From a virus: a stretch of DNA of 48,431 bases. Below, piece after piece: positions 35,980 to 43,868 of this stretch. The notes beneath the pieces are model-generated. The model searched no databases and was not told where the DNA came from. It saw nothing but the letters and a program-made list of their open reading frames with translations. The position numbers and the translations under genes were made by a program. The DNA lies in IMG/VR virus record IMGVR_UViG_3300035216_001536, positions 1 to 48,431 of that record, one strand, 5' to 3'. Each line of letters opens with the position of its first letter. The stretch's first letter is position 1.

Positions 35980-37877
35980 AAATTAAATTGTATTTTATCT
36001 TTACCGTTGTGCATATAATTCAACATTCTTTGCGTCCCTATAAACGGAAGAAATGCAACTTCAAAAAACCCTTTGTGATTTCCTTGCCCCTCCATTGAGG
36101 GTAAACTATCCAAACCTTTGCTGTAGGGTATTACTTTATGTATGTATGGGTTGCCATCTAGTATATCGAAATACTCAGGCTTTGTTGCAAAGTAAATATT
36201 ATAATCAGGGTAAGTTTCTTTTATGTTTTTTAGTAGAGATGTACATAAATAAATATCGCCAATGCTCTGAGGCATTGATATTAATAATCTATTACCTTCA
36301 TCATCTTTATCTAAAAGTTCTATGAAGTCTATTTTTTGATTTTTTTGATTATCTTGAGTAGCGACTTGTTTGAAGTATTTTAAAACGTCATCTCTTGGCA
36401 TGTCTTCAGACAATCTTTTCATCCAATGCTTGTGCCCATCGTCTGTATTGTCTAGTTCTATTTTTAATATATTTTTGTATAAGTCTACAACCCACTCTGA
36501 GTCATCTTTAACATATGGAGGTGTGTAGTTTGCGTTTTTTTCTTCCGTTTCGAAGTTAAAATCCCAATCCACCTCCGGCATTTCATCTATAATAGACTCT
36601 AGCCTCTTTCCAATAACCTCTATGCTGTAATTATTTATTACGAACTCTCTCGACCTATTTCCTAGCTCTCTCGCTTTGCTAGCCTTCATCTTGAATACTT
36701 TCTTGAGTTGGCTAGCTATGCTTTGAGGGTTCGTGCTTGCTTTTATAAATTGAGTGCCAGGCTCTCTATATTCGGTCCAGCTAAGAGGCAAGCTTCCACT
36801 CTCATCAGTACAACAATCTTCTCCACAACTGTAATTTGTAACTAAAGTTATAAGCTCTGCCAGTTTAGCTTCTTGGATTGGTATTTCTTGCCCGCCGCTA
36901 GTAAAAGGATGACAATAAACGTTCATTAAATTATATATCTCATTCAACTGCTCTTCAGAAACTCCAGCTTTAGTGTTCGTTGTTACTTGAGATTTCTGTG
37001 CGCCACAAAACCTGCAGTCCAAGCCCTCTTCTTTGTAAGGTTTTATTTCGTATTTTTTACAGTTCTTGCAGAAGTAGGTCGTCACTATTCTTTCTGGATC
37101 AATATCTTTTTCTTTAATTAACCGAGGAATGTCCCAACCCTCTTTCCAGTGGGTATGCAATAATAGTTTAGCTTTGGCTTCTGGGTTTTGGTTACAAAAA
37201 GTTTTAAACCCTTCGATTAAGTTGGGTACGCTTTTTCTTAATTGGTTTCTAAAGACAAAGCCAACCAGAAAGTCGTCTTCTTTTATATTTTGTTCTCTTC
37301 GTAACTTTATTTTATCTTCGTCTTTAAATTTGAAAAATTTAGATGTATCTAGTGCACCATGCAGGGTTTTGACGTGTTTGTGCCCCAGCCTGTTTAACTC
37401 CTTGGATGCGAATGACGCCCAAGAGTAATAGTTTTTTATTTTAGGGGCTAATTTAATAGCTTCTGGGAGAATAGGCAGGCTGTCCAGCGTGGTCCATATC
37501 ATGCAGTTAATTTTGTTCCACCATTTCTTATCCGTATATCCAGAAAAAGCCCAAATGTCTTCTATTCCTATATACACGTCAGGCTTTTCTTCTTCTATAA
37601 ATTTATCTATAGTTTGCCCTCCGTACCCAGCGCTTCTAGCTAGGCCAGGATCTTCGTTTAATTTTCGCAATAACGCTGGGTTGTTTGGTAATGAACCTTG
37701 GCATTTCCATGGTAGAGTTGAAAGTATCGGGTCCCCCCATTTAATCCCGTTGGAAAATTCAACCAACTCATATTTTCCAGTTTTCTCTAAATAAAGAAGT
37801 ATGTTTTTTGTATTCTTTCCAAAGCCAGTAAAAGCCTTACAATGGTTACTGTGGATTAGTACTTTCTTTTTTTTCAT
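35970..37877 (-). CDS. GT4-type glycosyltransferase with zinc ribbon, fused to N-terminal half of GT9
   Basis: 635 residues. The N-terminus (KVLIHSNHCKAFTGFGKNTK) and residues 315-340 with SGGQEIPIQEAKLAE (E-x7-E-like) mark a GT4/GT-B retaining transferase of about 450 residues. A zinc ribbon is inserted between the lobes, FCKNCKKYEIKPY with a second pair CRFC, near 268-292. After a linker, residues 529-635 are the first lobe of a GT9 enzyme (LLISMPQSIGDIYLCTSLL, YNIYFATKPEYF, NPYIHKVIPY), stopping just where the second lobe should start. The next gene supplies that lobe. The protein is thus one complete and one half transferase. It follows the SSB-like gene without a gap and has no SD. Confidence 0.8.
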   Translation of the reverse strand: MKKKKVLIHSNHCKAFTGFGKNTKNILLYLEKTGKYELVEFSNGIKWGDPILSTLPWKCQGSLPNNPALLRKLNEDPGLARSAGYGGQTIDKFIEEEKPDVYIGIEDIWAFSGYTDKKWWNKINCMIWTTLDSLPILPEAIKLAPKIKNYYSWASFASKELNRLGHKHVKTLHGALDTSKFFKFKDEDKIKLRREQNIKEDDFLVGFVFRNQLRKSVPNLIEGFKTFCNQNPEAKAKLLLHTHWKEGWDIPRLIKEKDIDPERIVTTYFCKNCKKYEIKPYKEEGLDCRFCGAQKSQVTTNTKAGVSEEQLNEIYNLMNVYCHPFTSGGQEIPIQEAKLAELITLVTNYSCGEDCCTDESGSLPLSWTEYREPGTQFIKASTNPQSIASQLKKVFKMKASKARELGNRSREFVINNYSIEVIGKRLESIIDEMPEVDWDFNFETEEKNANYTPPYVKDDSEWVVDLYKNILKIELDNTDDGHKHWMKRLSEDMPRDDVLKYFKQVATQDNQKNQKIDFIELLDKDDEGNRLLISMPQSIGDIYLCTSLLKNIKETYPDYNIYFATKPEYFDILDGNPYIHKVIPYSKGLDSLPSMEGQGNHKGFFEVAFLPFIGTQRMLNYMHNGKDKIQFNLCT

Positions 37878-38438
37878 TCAAAAAGGAGCTTCGTCTTTTC
37901 CTTTTGGGGTTTCGACTTCCTCTTGTTGGTTTTTTTTGTATTTTTGTATGTTTTTGATTTCTTCTCTTCTTCTGTGAGAATACAGCTCCTTGAGGTAGAA
38001 TTTTAAAAATTGATCTAAGTTTTCTACTTCTCCCGGATCAAGAGGTATTCTAAAGGATTGGTTTCCGTTTCTTGTGAAAGTTATACCAAAAGCGGGTAAC
38101 GTAATAGAGCCGCTCTGGGTTTTTGACTGCTTGTCCCATGGGACAAATTTTATGGATGTTTTGTTCTCCTCGTAGCTATGAAACGCAGAATACTCGTAAC
38201 GCTTACTTAGTGAGCTGATAATTCCCCCAATCTCAAATTCGCTAAATTTTAAATTTATATTTTTATCTGGATCATCTTTGTTTCCGGAGAAGTTCCCTGT
38301 TTTTCTTTTATCATCCCAGCTGTATTGTTGTATCGCGCTGACGTAAACAACAGGCTCTTTGTTTCTGTTGACACCGATTTTAAAATTAAAAGCGCAACCT
38401 GCGTTTTTGCTGTTTGGTTTATATAGTGATATGCTCAT
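37878..38438 (-). CDS. Putative single-stranded DNA-binding protein
   Basis: 186 residues. Beta-rich, with basic and aromatic residues alternating: YVSAIQQYSWDDKRKTGNFSG, KFSEFEIGGIISSL, YSAFHSYEENKTSIKFVPW, FTRNGNQSFRIPLDPGEV. A C-terminal helix and charged tail end in KGKDEAPF. An acidic tail closing in a PF is typical of SSB-type proteins, and the beta arrangement could be a PC4/whirly-like sheet; both are inference. It does not look like a glycan enzyme. It is one of two genes in the operon preceded by a real gap, with TACTAT six bases before its ATG, so it may have its own promoter. Confidence 0.5.
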   Translation of the reverse strand: MSISLYKPNSKNAGCAFNFKIGVNRNKEPVVYVSAIQQYSWDDKRKTGNFSGNKDDPDKNINLKFSEFEIGGIISSLSKRYEYSAFHSYEENKTSIKFVPWDKQSKTQSGSITLPAFGITFTRNGNQSFRIPLDPGEVENLDQFLKFYLKELYSHRRREEIKNIQKYKKNQQEEVETPKGKDEAPF

Positions 38439-38444
38439 AATGGA

Positions 38445-38474
38445 ATAGTAATTTTATAGAAGATACTATGCTAA
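38445..38474 (-). promoter_or_regulatory. Possible internal promoter (TACTAT, six bases before ATG)
   Basis: Reading leftward, TACTAT (38450-38445) is followed by TCCATT and the ATG at 38438. A poor -35 (TTAGCA, four of six) lies 18 bases upstream. Nearly the same string, TACTAT CCATT ATG, precedes the gene starting at 42960. These are the two largest gaps in the operon. Confidence 0.35.
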
Positions 38475-38486
38475 AATAATATTTTC

Positions 38487-39311
38487 TCAACTATTAATTT
38501 TATCTATTCTGTGGCACCAACCCTCTTCATTATACAGCGCATCGTATTTTCTATAGCTGGAGGTCCATATGTGATTAGGTAAATCTCTTATTCTTATTAT
38601 ATCAAAATGCTTGTTCATTAGTTCCTCTGCCTTTCGGGTTTCCATTTTGCTAAATCTTGATTTTGCTGGGTCGAAGTAACTCTCTATCACTGCTTGACAG
38701 AATAATTGTTCAGGGAATTGGGGTAAATTTTTTTTAGTGCATAGATTTAAGGCTTTTTCAAACACGTCCACCATTCTTTTTCTCTGTCCAGATATGATAT
38801 GATCGGATGGGTGAAACAAGTTTTCCCTTTGGTATCTAAAGTAAATATTCGAAGTTATTATTTTATGCCAAAACGAATTAGTATCTCTATTGTATTTTAG
38901 AAAATCAATCAAGGGGTCTAGGACTGGATAACTTTCGTCGGACCTAACCTTTATGCATAGATTTCCAGACGCAGCCTTTAGGCCGTTTAGTGTTGTGAAG
39001 TGCTGGAAAATCCATGGAGCTTGAGCGCCTGGTCTATTTTTTGATTTTGGGACTTTAGAATATTTATTGATGACTATTTTAATTTTATCCTTATATTTAT
39101 CTAGCCGACTTATGTCGTCTTTGTCCCAGCAACTAAATATAACTTCTCCGTATTGTAAATAATTGGGTATAGTTTTTATAGCCCTGTCCTTGATTGGACC
39201 TTGTATTATAATAGAGACACTATCCTCGATAGCCTGCATTCTTGGCAGCAGGCGCTTTAGTAGGTCTATGTGAAATTTATTTGACCAACTGACATGATCA
39301 TATATTTTCAC
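38487..39311 (-). CDS. WavE-type glycosyltransferase
   Basis: 274 residues. It matches the WavE lipopolysaccharide family: SVSIIIQGPIKDRAIKTIPN near the start, GEVIFSCWDKDD, a conserved Arg-Pro-Gly segment (NRPGAQAPWIFQHFTTLNGL) and KVRSDESYPVLDPLIDFL, the probable GT-A metal and donor site with its Asp-Glu pair. The C-terminal part is basic. WavE is an LPS core enzyme in Vibrio; the exact reaction is not known. The gene starts four bases inside the end of the upstream GDPD-like gene. Likely to add a sugar to the phage or host glycan. Confidence 0.75.
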   Translation of the reverse strand: MKIYDHVSWSNKFHIDLLKRLLPRMQAIEDSVSIIIQGPIKDRAIKTIPNYLQYGEVIFSCWDKDDISRLDKYKDKIKIVINKYSKVPKSKNRPGAQAPWIFQHFTTLNGLKAASGNLCIKVRSDESYPVLDPLIDFLKYNRDTNSFWHKIITSNIYFRYQRENLFHPSDHIISGQRKRMVDVFEKALNLCTKKNLPQFPEQLFCQAVIESYFDPAKSRFSKMETRKAEELMNKHFDIIRIRDLPNHIWTSSYRKYDALYNEEGWCHRIDKINS

Positions 39312-39730
39312 TTCAAGAAATCAGAGCATAGACCAAAACAAGGTTGTCCCTTATAGTTTCTTGCGTCCTCAACGACTATAACGCTCTTGTTGCAAACCCT
39401 CTTTCCTGGATAAGTCCATATGAAGTTTTTAGAAGTTAGCGTAAAATCATCTTCTTCGTGCCAGAAAAAATTCAAAAGTCTGAGTTCAGAAAAAAGATCC
39501 ATAGCTTCCAGGTTTTTGCAATGTATCCATAAATGCCTAAAATTAGACATTAAAAATTTTAAACCTATCTTGTATTGAGGTTTGTCGTGACCTAGCCAAA
39601 TTCCATCATCAACCCAGACGTCAACCTCTACATCATATTTTAAATCTAAAGCTTCTTGTATGTATTGTGGGCTGTTCTCTTTTTTTTTGTTTGGCCCTGA
39701 TATGTTTCCTCTATGAGCTACTAATATCAT
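39308..39730 (-). CDS. GDPD-like phosphodiesterase domain protein
   Basis: 140 residues. It has HRGNISGPN at the start (the HRG motif), VEVDVWVDDGIWLGHD with the Glu-x-Asp and His-Asp pairs of the glycerophosphodiester phosphodiesterase barrel, then WIHCKN and FFWHEEDDFTLTS. It is much shorter than full GDPD enzymes (about 240-300 residues), yet has no obvious break, so it is a compact version or a half barrel. No signal peptide. Beside a cupin and a nucleotidyltransferase fusion it probably acts on a small phosphorylated sugar or polyol, not on lipids; this is inference. It overlaps the cupin gene by 20 bases and the WavE gene by four. Confidence 0.7.
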   Translation of the reverse strand: MILVAHRGNISGPNKKKENSPQYIQEALDLKYDVEVDVWVDDGIWLGHDKPQYKIGLKFLMSNFRHLWIHCKNLEAMDLFSELRLLNFFWHEEDDFTLTSKNFIWTYPGKRVCNKSVIVVEDARNYKGQPCFGLCSDFLK

Positions 39731-40052
39731 TTATTAAATATTTATCCCCTATCACTGAGGGGTTTTTAATTACACAGGTTACCGTGCCATCTTCCAGAGG
39801 CATGAAGTCTGTAGACTCCCCTTTCTCTATTAATATAATGTCATCTTTTTTGTAAACTTCCCCTTTCATTCGCGCAGAGCCTTGTATAATTATAGAGATT
39901 TCGTCCGCTTTTTTGTGAACATGCTCGTCTTGATATTCTCCCTTTTTATACCTCTTTACAGAAACTTCGAATTGATCTGTTTTAAGAATGGTAGGGTCGA
40001 AGTTTCCAGCTACCCACCCCCCTTTAAAGTTGTTTAGGTTATATTTTTTCAA
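39711..40052 (-). CDS. Small cupin-fold protein
   Basis: 113 residues forming a single cupin barrel: VKRYKKGEYQDEHVHKKADE holds the first cupin motif (two His and a Glu), followed by ISIIIQGSARMKG and a weaker second motif (LEDGTVTCVIKNPSVIGDKY). Such cupins next to sugar-nucleotide genes are often isomerases, epimerases or sensors; the substrate cannot be told from sequence. It begins four bases after the HAD-nucleotidyltransferase gene and overlaps the GDPD-like gene, so the three appear to form one functional step. Confidence 0.75.
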   Translation of the reverse strand: MKKYNLNNFKGGWVAGNFDPTILKTDQFEVSVKRYKKGEYQDEHVHKKADEISIIIQGSARMKGEVYKKDDIILIEKGESTDFMPLEDGTVTCVIKNPSVIGDKYLINDISSS

Positions 40053-40056
40053 AGTG

Positions 40057-41478
40057 CTACTCGTTTGGGTTTGGTACGTTCGCCCAAGTGTCTGGGTCTA
40101 CATCTTCATTTTCTTGATGTTCTAGAAAGTAGTTAAGGTCCTCTGGGGTTCCAAGGCCCCACATTTTTGGGATATTAAATATTTTTATTTTTTTACCCTC
40201 CTTTATTGCTTCGTTATATACTGGGCATACGTAAAATTCATCGTTAACTCTAATGTCTTCATTTATCATTTGCTCGGCATATTTTACATAATCAGAACCT
40301 TTTTTCCAGAAATAAATCCCAACTGTAGCTTTATCGCTAATCGGTTTCTTCTCTTGAACTTCGGACACAAAGCCGGAGCTATCTAGTTTAGCGTAGCTCC
40401 ACTTAGGGTGGGTTGATTTAAATGTTAAAATGCCTCCGTCTATATTGTCGGCGACCATTGAATACATAAATTCGTTACTATCCCATTCTACAAACTGGTC
40501 TGAGTTTGCTATTAGCAAAGGTTCGCCGTTGTCAATAAAGCTTTTCGCTAGCAATGTTGTGCATGCCGCACCCTCTGTTACCCCATTAACTGTTACAATC
40601 TCGCAATCAGGCGAAATCATTTCTAGAGTTTCTTTTAAGCTGTACTTGTGATAGTGTTCTTCTTGCACTATAAATATGTGCCTCGCGTCTATGTTTAAAT
40701 TTTCTGTAACAACTTGGATCATTGGTTTCCCTCTTACTTCGATAAGCGGTTTAGGGAACGTGAAGCCAGCTTTTTGAAAGCGCGAGCCTGCGCCTGCCAT
40801 TGGTATTAATACATTCATTTTGCCTCCTTGCCATTTTTGGTTAATTTTTGAATTTGCATTTGCTTTGTCTATAGTGTATTGTATTTTTGATAATTCGAGA
40901 TCTTTTGAGTTTATTACTCCACATAAATGAGCGCCAGATAGCATTGCCGCTTTTCTGCCTATGTGCGAATCCTCCACGATGACACATTCTTTGGGCGCTA
41001 ACCCGAGGTTGATCATGGCTTTTAGGTACATCTCTGGATTCGGCTTTGGGTTGCTTACATCTTCGTTTGTTACATAGAATTCTACATACTCGATTAGCCC
41101 TTTCCTGAGTAGTATCATTTTAGTTGTCTCTCTGATAGAATTAGAACAGACGCACATCTTAAAACCTCTGCTCTTTAAGTTTTTAAATATTTTTATTTGT
41201 TCAGGATCTGGCTTTAGTTTTGAGTTTATAAAGTCTATAGTAGATTCTTGCTTGCCCTTCCAAACCGCTTCGTGCATATCTTTGGGTAAGCCTTTTAGTT
41301 CAGACAGCTTGTTTAGTTTTTTGGCAGTGGGGAGGCCATCGTATGTAGATAAATGCTCTTCTCTTTCTATGGTGAATTTTGGATCTAATAAGCTTAGAGA
41401 TTTGTTTAGGCAGCGGTAATGCATATCTCTAGAGTCAACCAATACGCCGTCAAGGTCAAATAGTACCGCTTTTATCAT
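40057..41478 (-). CDS. Bifunctional HAD phosphatase-sugar nucleotidyltransferase
   Basis: 473 residues. Residues 1-210 are a HAD phosphatase of the phosphoglucomutase-like group: nucleophile motif DLDGVLVDS (Asp8, Asp10), VCSNS, the Lys in PKPNPEMY, and VEDSHIGRKAA. Residues 221-450 are a GlmU/RmlA-type nucleotidyltransferase: VLIPMAGAGSRF, FPKPLIEVRGKPMI, NSDQF as the metal site, and WGLGTPEDLNYF at the end. It could dephosphorylate an intermediate and activate a sugar or polyol phosphate as an NDP derivative for the transferases around it. A strong internal SD (AAGGAGG, four bases before the ATG of Met221) could yield the second domain alone. The start follows the GT2 gene directly, TAA then ATG. 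Confidence 0.88.
   Translation of the reverse strand: MIKAVLFDLDGVLVDSRDMHYRCLNKSLSLLDPKFTIEREEHLSTYDGLPTAKKLNKLSELKGLPKDMHEAVWKGKQESTIDFINSKLKPDPEQIKIFKNLKSRGFKMCVCSNSIRETTKMILLRKGLIEYVEFYVTNEDVSNPKPNPEMYLKAMINLGLAPKECVIVEDSHIGRKAAMLSGAHLCGVINSKDLELSKIQYTIDKANANSKINQKWQGGKMNVLIPMAGAGSRFQKAGFTFPKPLIEVRGKPMIQVVTENLNIDARHIFIVQEEHYHKYSLKETLEMISPDCEIVTVNGVTEGAACTTLLAKSFIDNGEPLLIANSDQFVEWDSNEFMYSMVADNIDGGILTFKSTHPKWSYAKLDSSGFVSEVQEKKPISDKATVGIYFWKKGSDYVKYAEQMINEDIRVNDEFYVCPVYNEAIKEGKKIKIFNIPKMWGLGTPEDLNYFLEHQENEDVDPDTWANVPNPNE
40816..40829 (-). promoter_or_regulatory. Internal ribosome binding site before the nucleotidyltransferase domain
   Basis: On the minus strand AAGGAGG (40829-40823), CAAA and ATG (40818-40816) stand in frame at the exact border between the HAD and nucleotidyltransferase domains (Met221). 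It is the most complete SD seen in the window, where most real gene starts have none. It may allow a separate short product or be a relic of gene fusion. Confidence 0.5.
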
Positions 41479-42291
41479 TTAAATAAGATAGTTCTTCCCT
41501 GCGAGGTTTTCTATATCTTTCTCGAAATAGGGGTATGTTATATAATTTTTAGACAGGGTTTTATTGCCTGCCCTGCTTATAGTTTCTTTTGTCCAAGGGT
41601 ATGGGTCGAATCCGTATTTCTCAAGTATTAACTTTAGTGATATAGAGTTATTTATTGTGTCTGAATCGCTCCATTGTTTTTCATCTATTTTCCTAACGTC
41701 CGGATCAACAAGATACTGTCTTGATCCTTTTTCATTATTTTCCAATATTGGGTTTAACACTCTGGTGTGTCCGGTGTCTTGTATGGATGATCCATTTTTA
41801 TTATGCATGACACATCTCCAGAAGTAATCTGCAGCCTGTCTGAATAATCCACAAAACCTTTCATCCCATAGTCCGGTTTTAATTATGGATTCTGGTAGGT
41901 ACGAATGAAATTGGTCTCCGTGACCGTTCTGTATAAAAGAATATTTTTTATGTAACTCTATGCATTTTGAGGCCCAATCTTTTTTAAATACAGAATCATC
42001 CTGACTGCAAACTACTACATCGCAATCAGGATTTTTTAAAGACTTAAATCCATTAACGATAGCCTGGTTCCAGTTTCTCGAAAGATGCCCAGTGGACCAA
42101 TTGGGCCTCAGGTTATTGTTTATTACTGAGATTTTACCTTTAAATTCTTCTGGGATAATTAACTTAGTATGGTTGTTGATTAAAAACACTTCGTGTTCAA
42201 AATTATTTATGTCACTTTCGAATAAAGATGGAAGGGTCACCGGCAGCCTTTTCTCTCCCAGATAGGTAACTATAAATATTTTAATCTTCAT
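41479..42291 (-). CDS. GT2-type (GT-A fold) glycosyltransferase
   Basis: 270 residues. It starts MKIKIFIVTYLGEKRLPVTL with the usual first strand of GT2 enzymes, has NWNQAIVNGF before the metal site, and VVVCSQDDSVF as the DxD-like motif near residue 95. FCGLFRQAADYFWR follows, with an acidic-aromatic pattern expected in the acceptor site. About 270 residues is the usual length of a soluble single-domain GT2. No membrane segment. It sits between the methyltransferase (three-base gap) and the HAD-nucleotidyltransferase gene. Confidence 0.75.
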   Translation of the reverse strand: MKIKIFIVTYLGEKRLPVTLPSLFESDINNFEHEVFLINNHTKLIIPEEFKGKISVINNNLRPNWSTGHLSRNWNQAIVNGFKSLKNPDCDVVVCSQDDSVFKKDWASKCIELHKKYSFIQNGHGDQFHSYLPESIIKTGLWDERFCGLFRQAADYFWRCVMHNKNGSSIQDTGHTRVLNPILENNEKGSRQYLVDPDVRKIDEKQWSDSDTINNSISLKLILEKYGFDPYPWTKETISRAGNKTLSKNYITYPYFEKDIENLAGKNYLI

Positions 42292-42294
42292 TCT

Positions 42295-42960
42295 TTAACC
42301 GTTTCTTAGTTCATGTATCTCGAAATCTTCTGGAAGTTCGTGTGTCTTTATGTGCCACCAATCAACTGGAAATCCAAAATCAGAGTACTCTTCTGGAATT
42401 CCTGGGTGCTCATCTAGGCATGAATCAAAAAAGAATGAATCAGGCTTTTTCCCTATTTGTCTCCATATATTAAACATGAATGTGTTTACTGCAGAAACTA
42501 CCCCGATATGTTCGTAGTCATGCCCTCCTATTAACCCTCCTTTTTTTATTTTTGGATAAATAGCTTTAATTTCTTTTAGTAGGTGGTTGAATTCGTGACT
42601 CGAGTCCAAATACACAAAATCCAGAGGCTCATCTATTTCTTTGAGCTTGTCTAGAGAGTTTCCTTTCATGAATTCAACATCATCTTTTTTTATTAGTGAG
42701 GTTCCAGGCTCTCTTGGCGGGTCGTTAACATCAATCAAATATAATTTGCTTATATCTAGGTTTTTGTATATGTTTTGAGAGTTCAGACAGCTTCCTATGC
42801 CTGACTCGACCCCAACAAGATCTCTCTTGTCTTTTAAAGTTTCCATGGAGGGCCTAAGCTTAGTTAGAGTTTTATTCTCTTCCCATCTTCTGCTTGCTAG
42901 GTATTTATTTACATCGTACCAATTTCTCTGTAAATCTTGACTTCCATATGATTTGTTCAT
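42295..42960 (-). CDS. Class I SAM-dependent methyltransferase
   Basis: 221 residues. VGVESGIGSCLNS is the glycine loop binding S-adenosylmethionine, LYLIDVNDPP the acidic second strand, LDFVYLDSSHEFNHLLKEIK the fourth strand with the Asp-His found in sugar and small-molecule methyltransferases, and KKGGLIGGHDYEHIG the post-IV motif. Probably O-methylates a sugar. Unlike most of the operon it has a 23-base gap before it, holding TACTAT and CCATT directly upstream of the ATG, a possible promoter of its own. Confidence 0.8.
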   Translation of the reverse strand: MNKSYGSQDLQRNWYDVNKYLASRRWEENKTLTKLRPSMETLKDKRDLVGVESGIGSCLNSQNIYKNLDISKLYLIDVNDPPREPGTSLIKKDDVEFMKGNSLDKLKEIDEPLDFVYLDSSHEFNHLLKEIKAIYPKIKKGGLIGGHDYEHIGVVSAVNTFMFNIWRQIGKKPDSFFFDSCLDEHPGIPEEYSDFGFPVDWWHIKTHELPEDFEIHELRNG

Positions 42961-42965
42961 AATGG

Positions 42966-42971
42966 ATAGTA
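42966..42971 (-). promoter_or_regulatory. Possible internal -10 element (TACTAT, five bases before ATG)
   Basis: TACTAT CCATT ATG on the minus strand, almost identical to the arrangement before the gene at 38438. The -35 is poor (TAGAAA, four of six, 16 bases upstream). If used, the message would begin on the start codon. Confidence 0.3.
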
Positions 42972-42983
42972 TTTTTTAATTTA

Positions 42984-43868
42984 TTATTTTCTATTTAATA
43001 TGAATTTTTCGAATAATATTTTATCGCAACTGGGTATTGATACGTATTGGTCCCAGAAATTTATTGCGTTGTTTCTTATTTTTTTGTACTTGTTGTCGTT
43101 GGTGGAGAGAAGATCTATTGGGTCTGTGGCTCTTCTGGCGCATATAGAATCCCAACTAACCTCATCCTGAAATGGGTAATCAGTCATGCCTGAAACTATA
43201 GGCACCGTCCCTGACATCATTGATTGATAAAGTCTAAACGAACTACTGCCCGCCCCTCTAGGCGCAAAAGAGAACTTAGAAAGAGATAGTCTTTTACAAA
43301 AGTTTTTATTTAATTTTATTCTTTCTTCCTTATTTTTTATATGCCAGATAGGCTTTGTCTTCTCCTTATCGAACTTTGGCAGGTTGTAGTTAAATATTCT
43401 ATCTCTATTCGCATATCCTGTTTGCCCTGTAAAACAAAAATTATTTACTTTATCGGAAGCCCTGCATTCTTTTATGAAAAAAATATCCTCAATCATCTCG
43501 TATTCAAAATGCCTCATGGTTAGTGGTATTGGTATTATTTTTCGAGCGGAATTTTCTGTAGGGCCCATCAATGGTTGACATATGAATTTAGTGCAGATAT
43601 TATCTTTATACGCGAAATTCGGGTTGTCGTGCATCGCTAAGCAAAAACACTTATCTCCATATTTTCTATATATATCTGTATTTGATAGTCTATCAAAGTC
43701 CCTGTCGCATTCCAGATAATCTAAATATAGTAATATAGCATCTGCTTCGTTGTGTTTTTCTGTATAATCTATAAGTTCTAGGTTGTGGGAGAATGGTCTT
43801 CCTAGTATTGGGTCACGCAAGGTCTCTTCTGTTCCATTAATTACCGATACTTTTATTTTAGAATTCAT
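42984..43868 (-). CDS. Exostosin-like glycosyltransferase
   Basis: 294 residues of GT-B type. The C-terminal donor-site region is diagnostic: KFSFAPRGAGSSSFRLYQSM, then MSGTVPIVSGMTDYPFQDEV, as in exostosin/GT47-like proteins, where the Arg-Gly-x-x-Ser-x-Arg pattern binds the sugar nucleotide. The N-terminal half is shorter than in eukaryotic exostosins, as usual for bacterial and phage versions. Its start overlaps the sulfotransferase gene by 11 bases. TATAAATATG at the start codon resembles a late element but lies inside the upstream coding sequence. Confidence 0.7.
   Translation of the reverse strand: MNSKIKVSVINGTEETLRDPILGRPFSHNLELIDYTEKHNEADAILLYLDYLECDRDFDRLSNTDIYRKYGDKCFCLAMHDNPNFAYKDNICTKFICQPLMGPTENSARKIIPIPLTMRHFEYEMIEDIFFIKECRASDKVNNFCFTGQTGYANRDRIFNYNLPKFDKEKTKPIWHIKNKEERIKLNKNFCKRLSLSKFSFAPRGAGSSSFRLYQSMMSGTVPIVSGMTDYPFQDEVSWDSICARRATDPIDLLSTNDNKYKKIRNNAINFWDQYVSIPSCDKILFEKFILNRK

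Noticed and set aside
35970-35985. Programmed frameshift signal at the split GT9
   Set aside because: The bases before the stop (AATTTATGCACTTAA) are not an X-XXY-YYZ heptamer and I see no stable downstream stem. Reinitiation at the overlapping ATG is preferred, with sequencing error still open.
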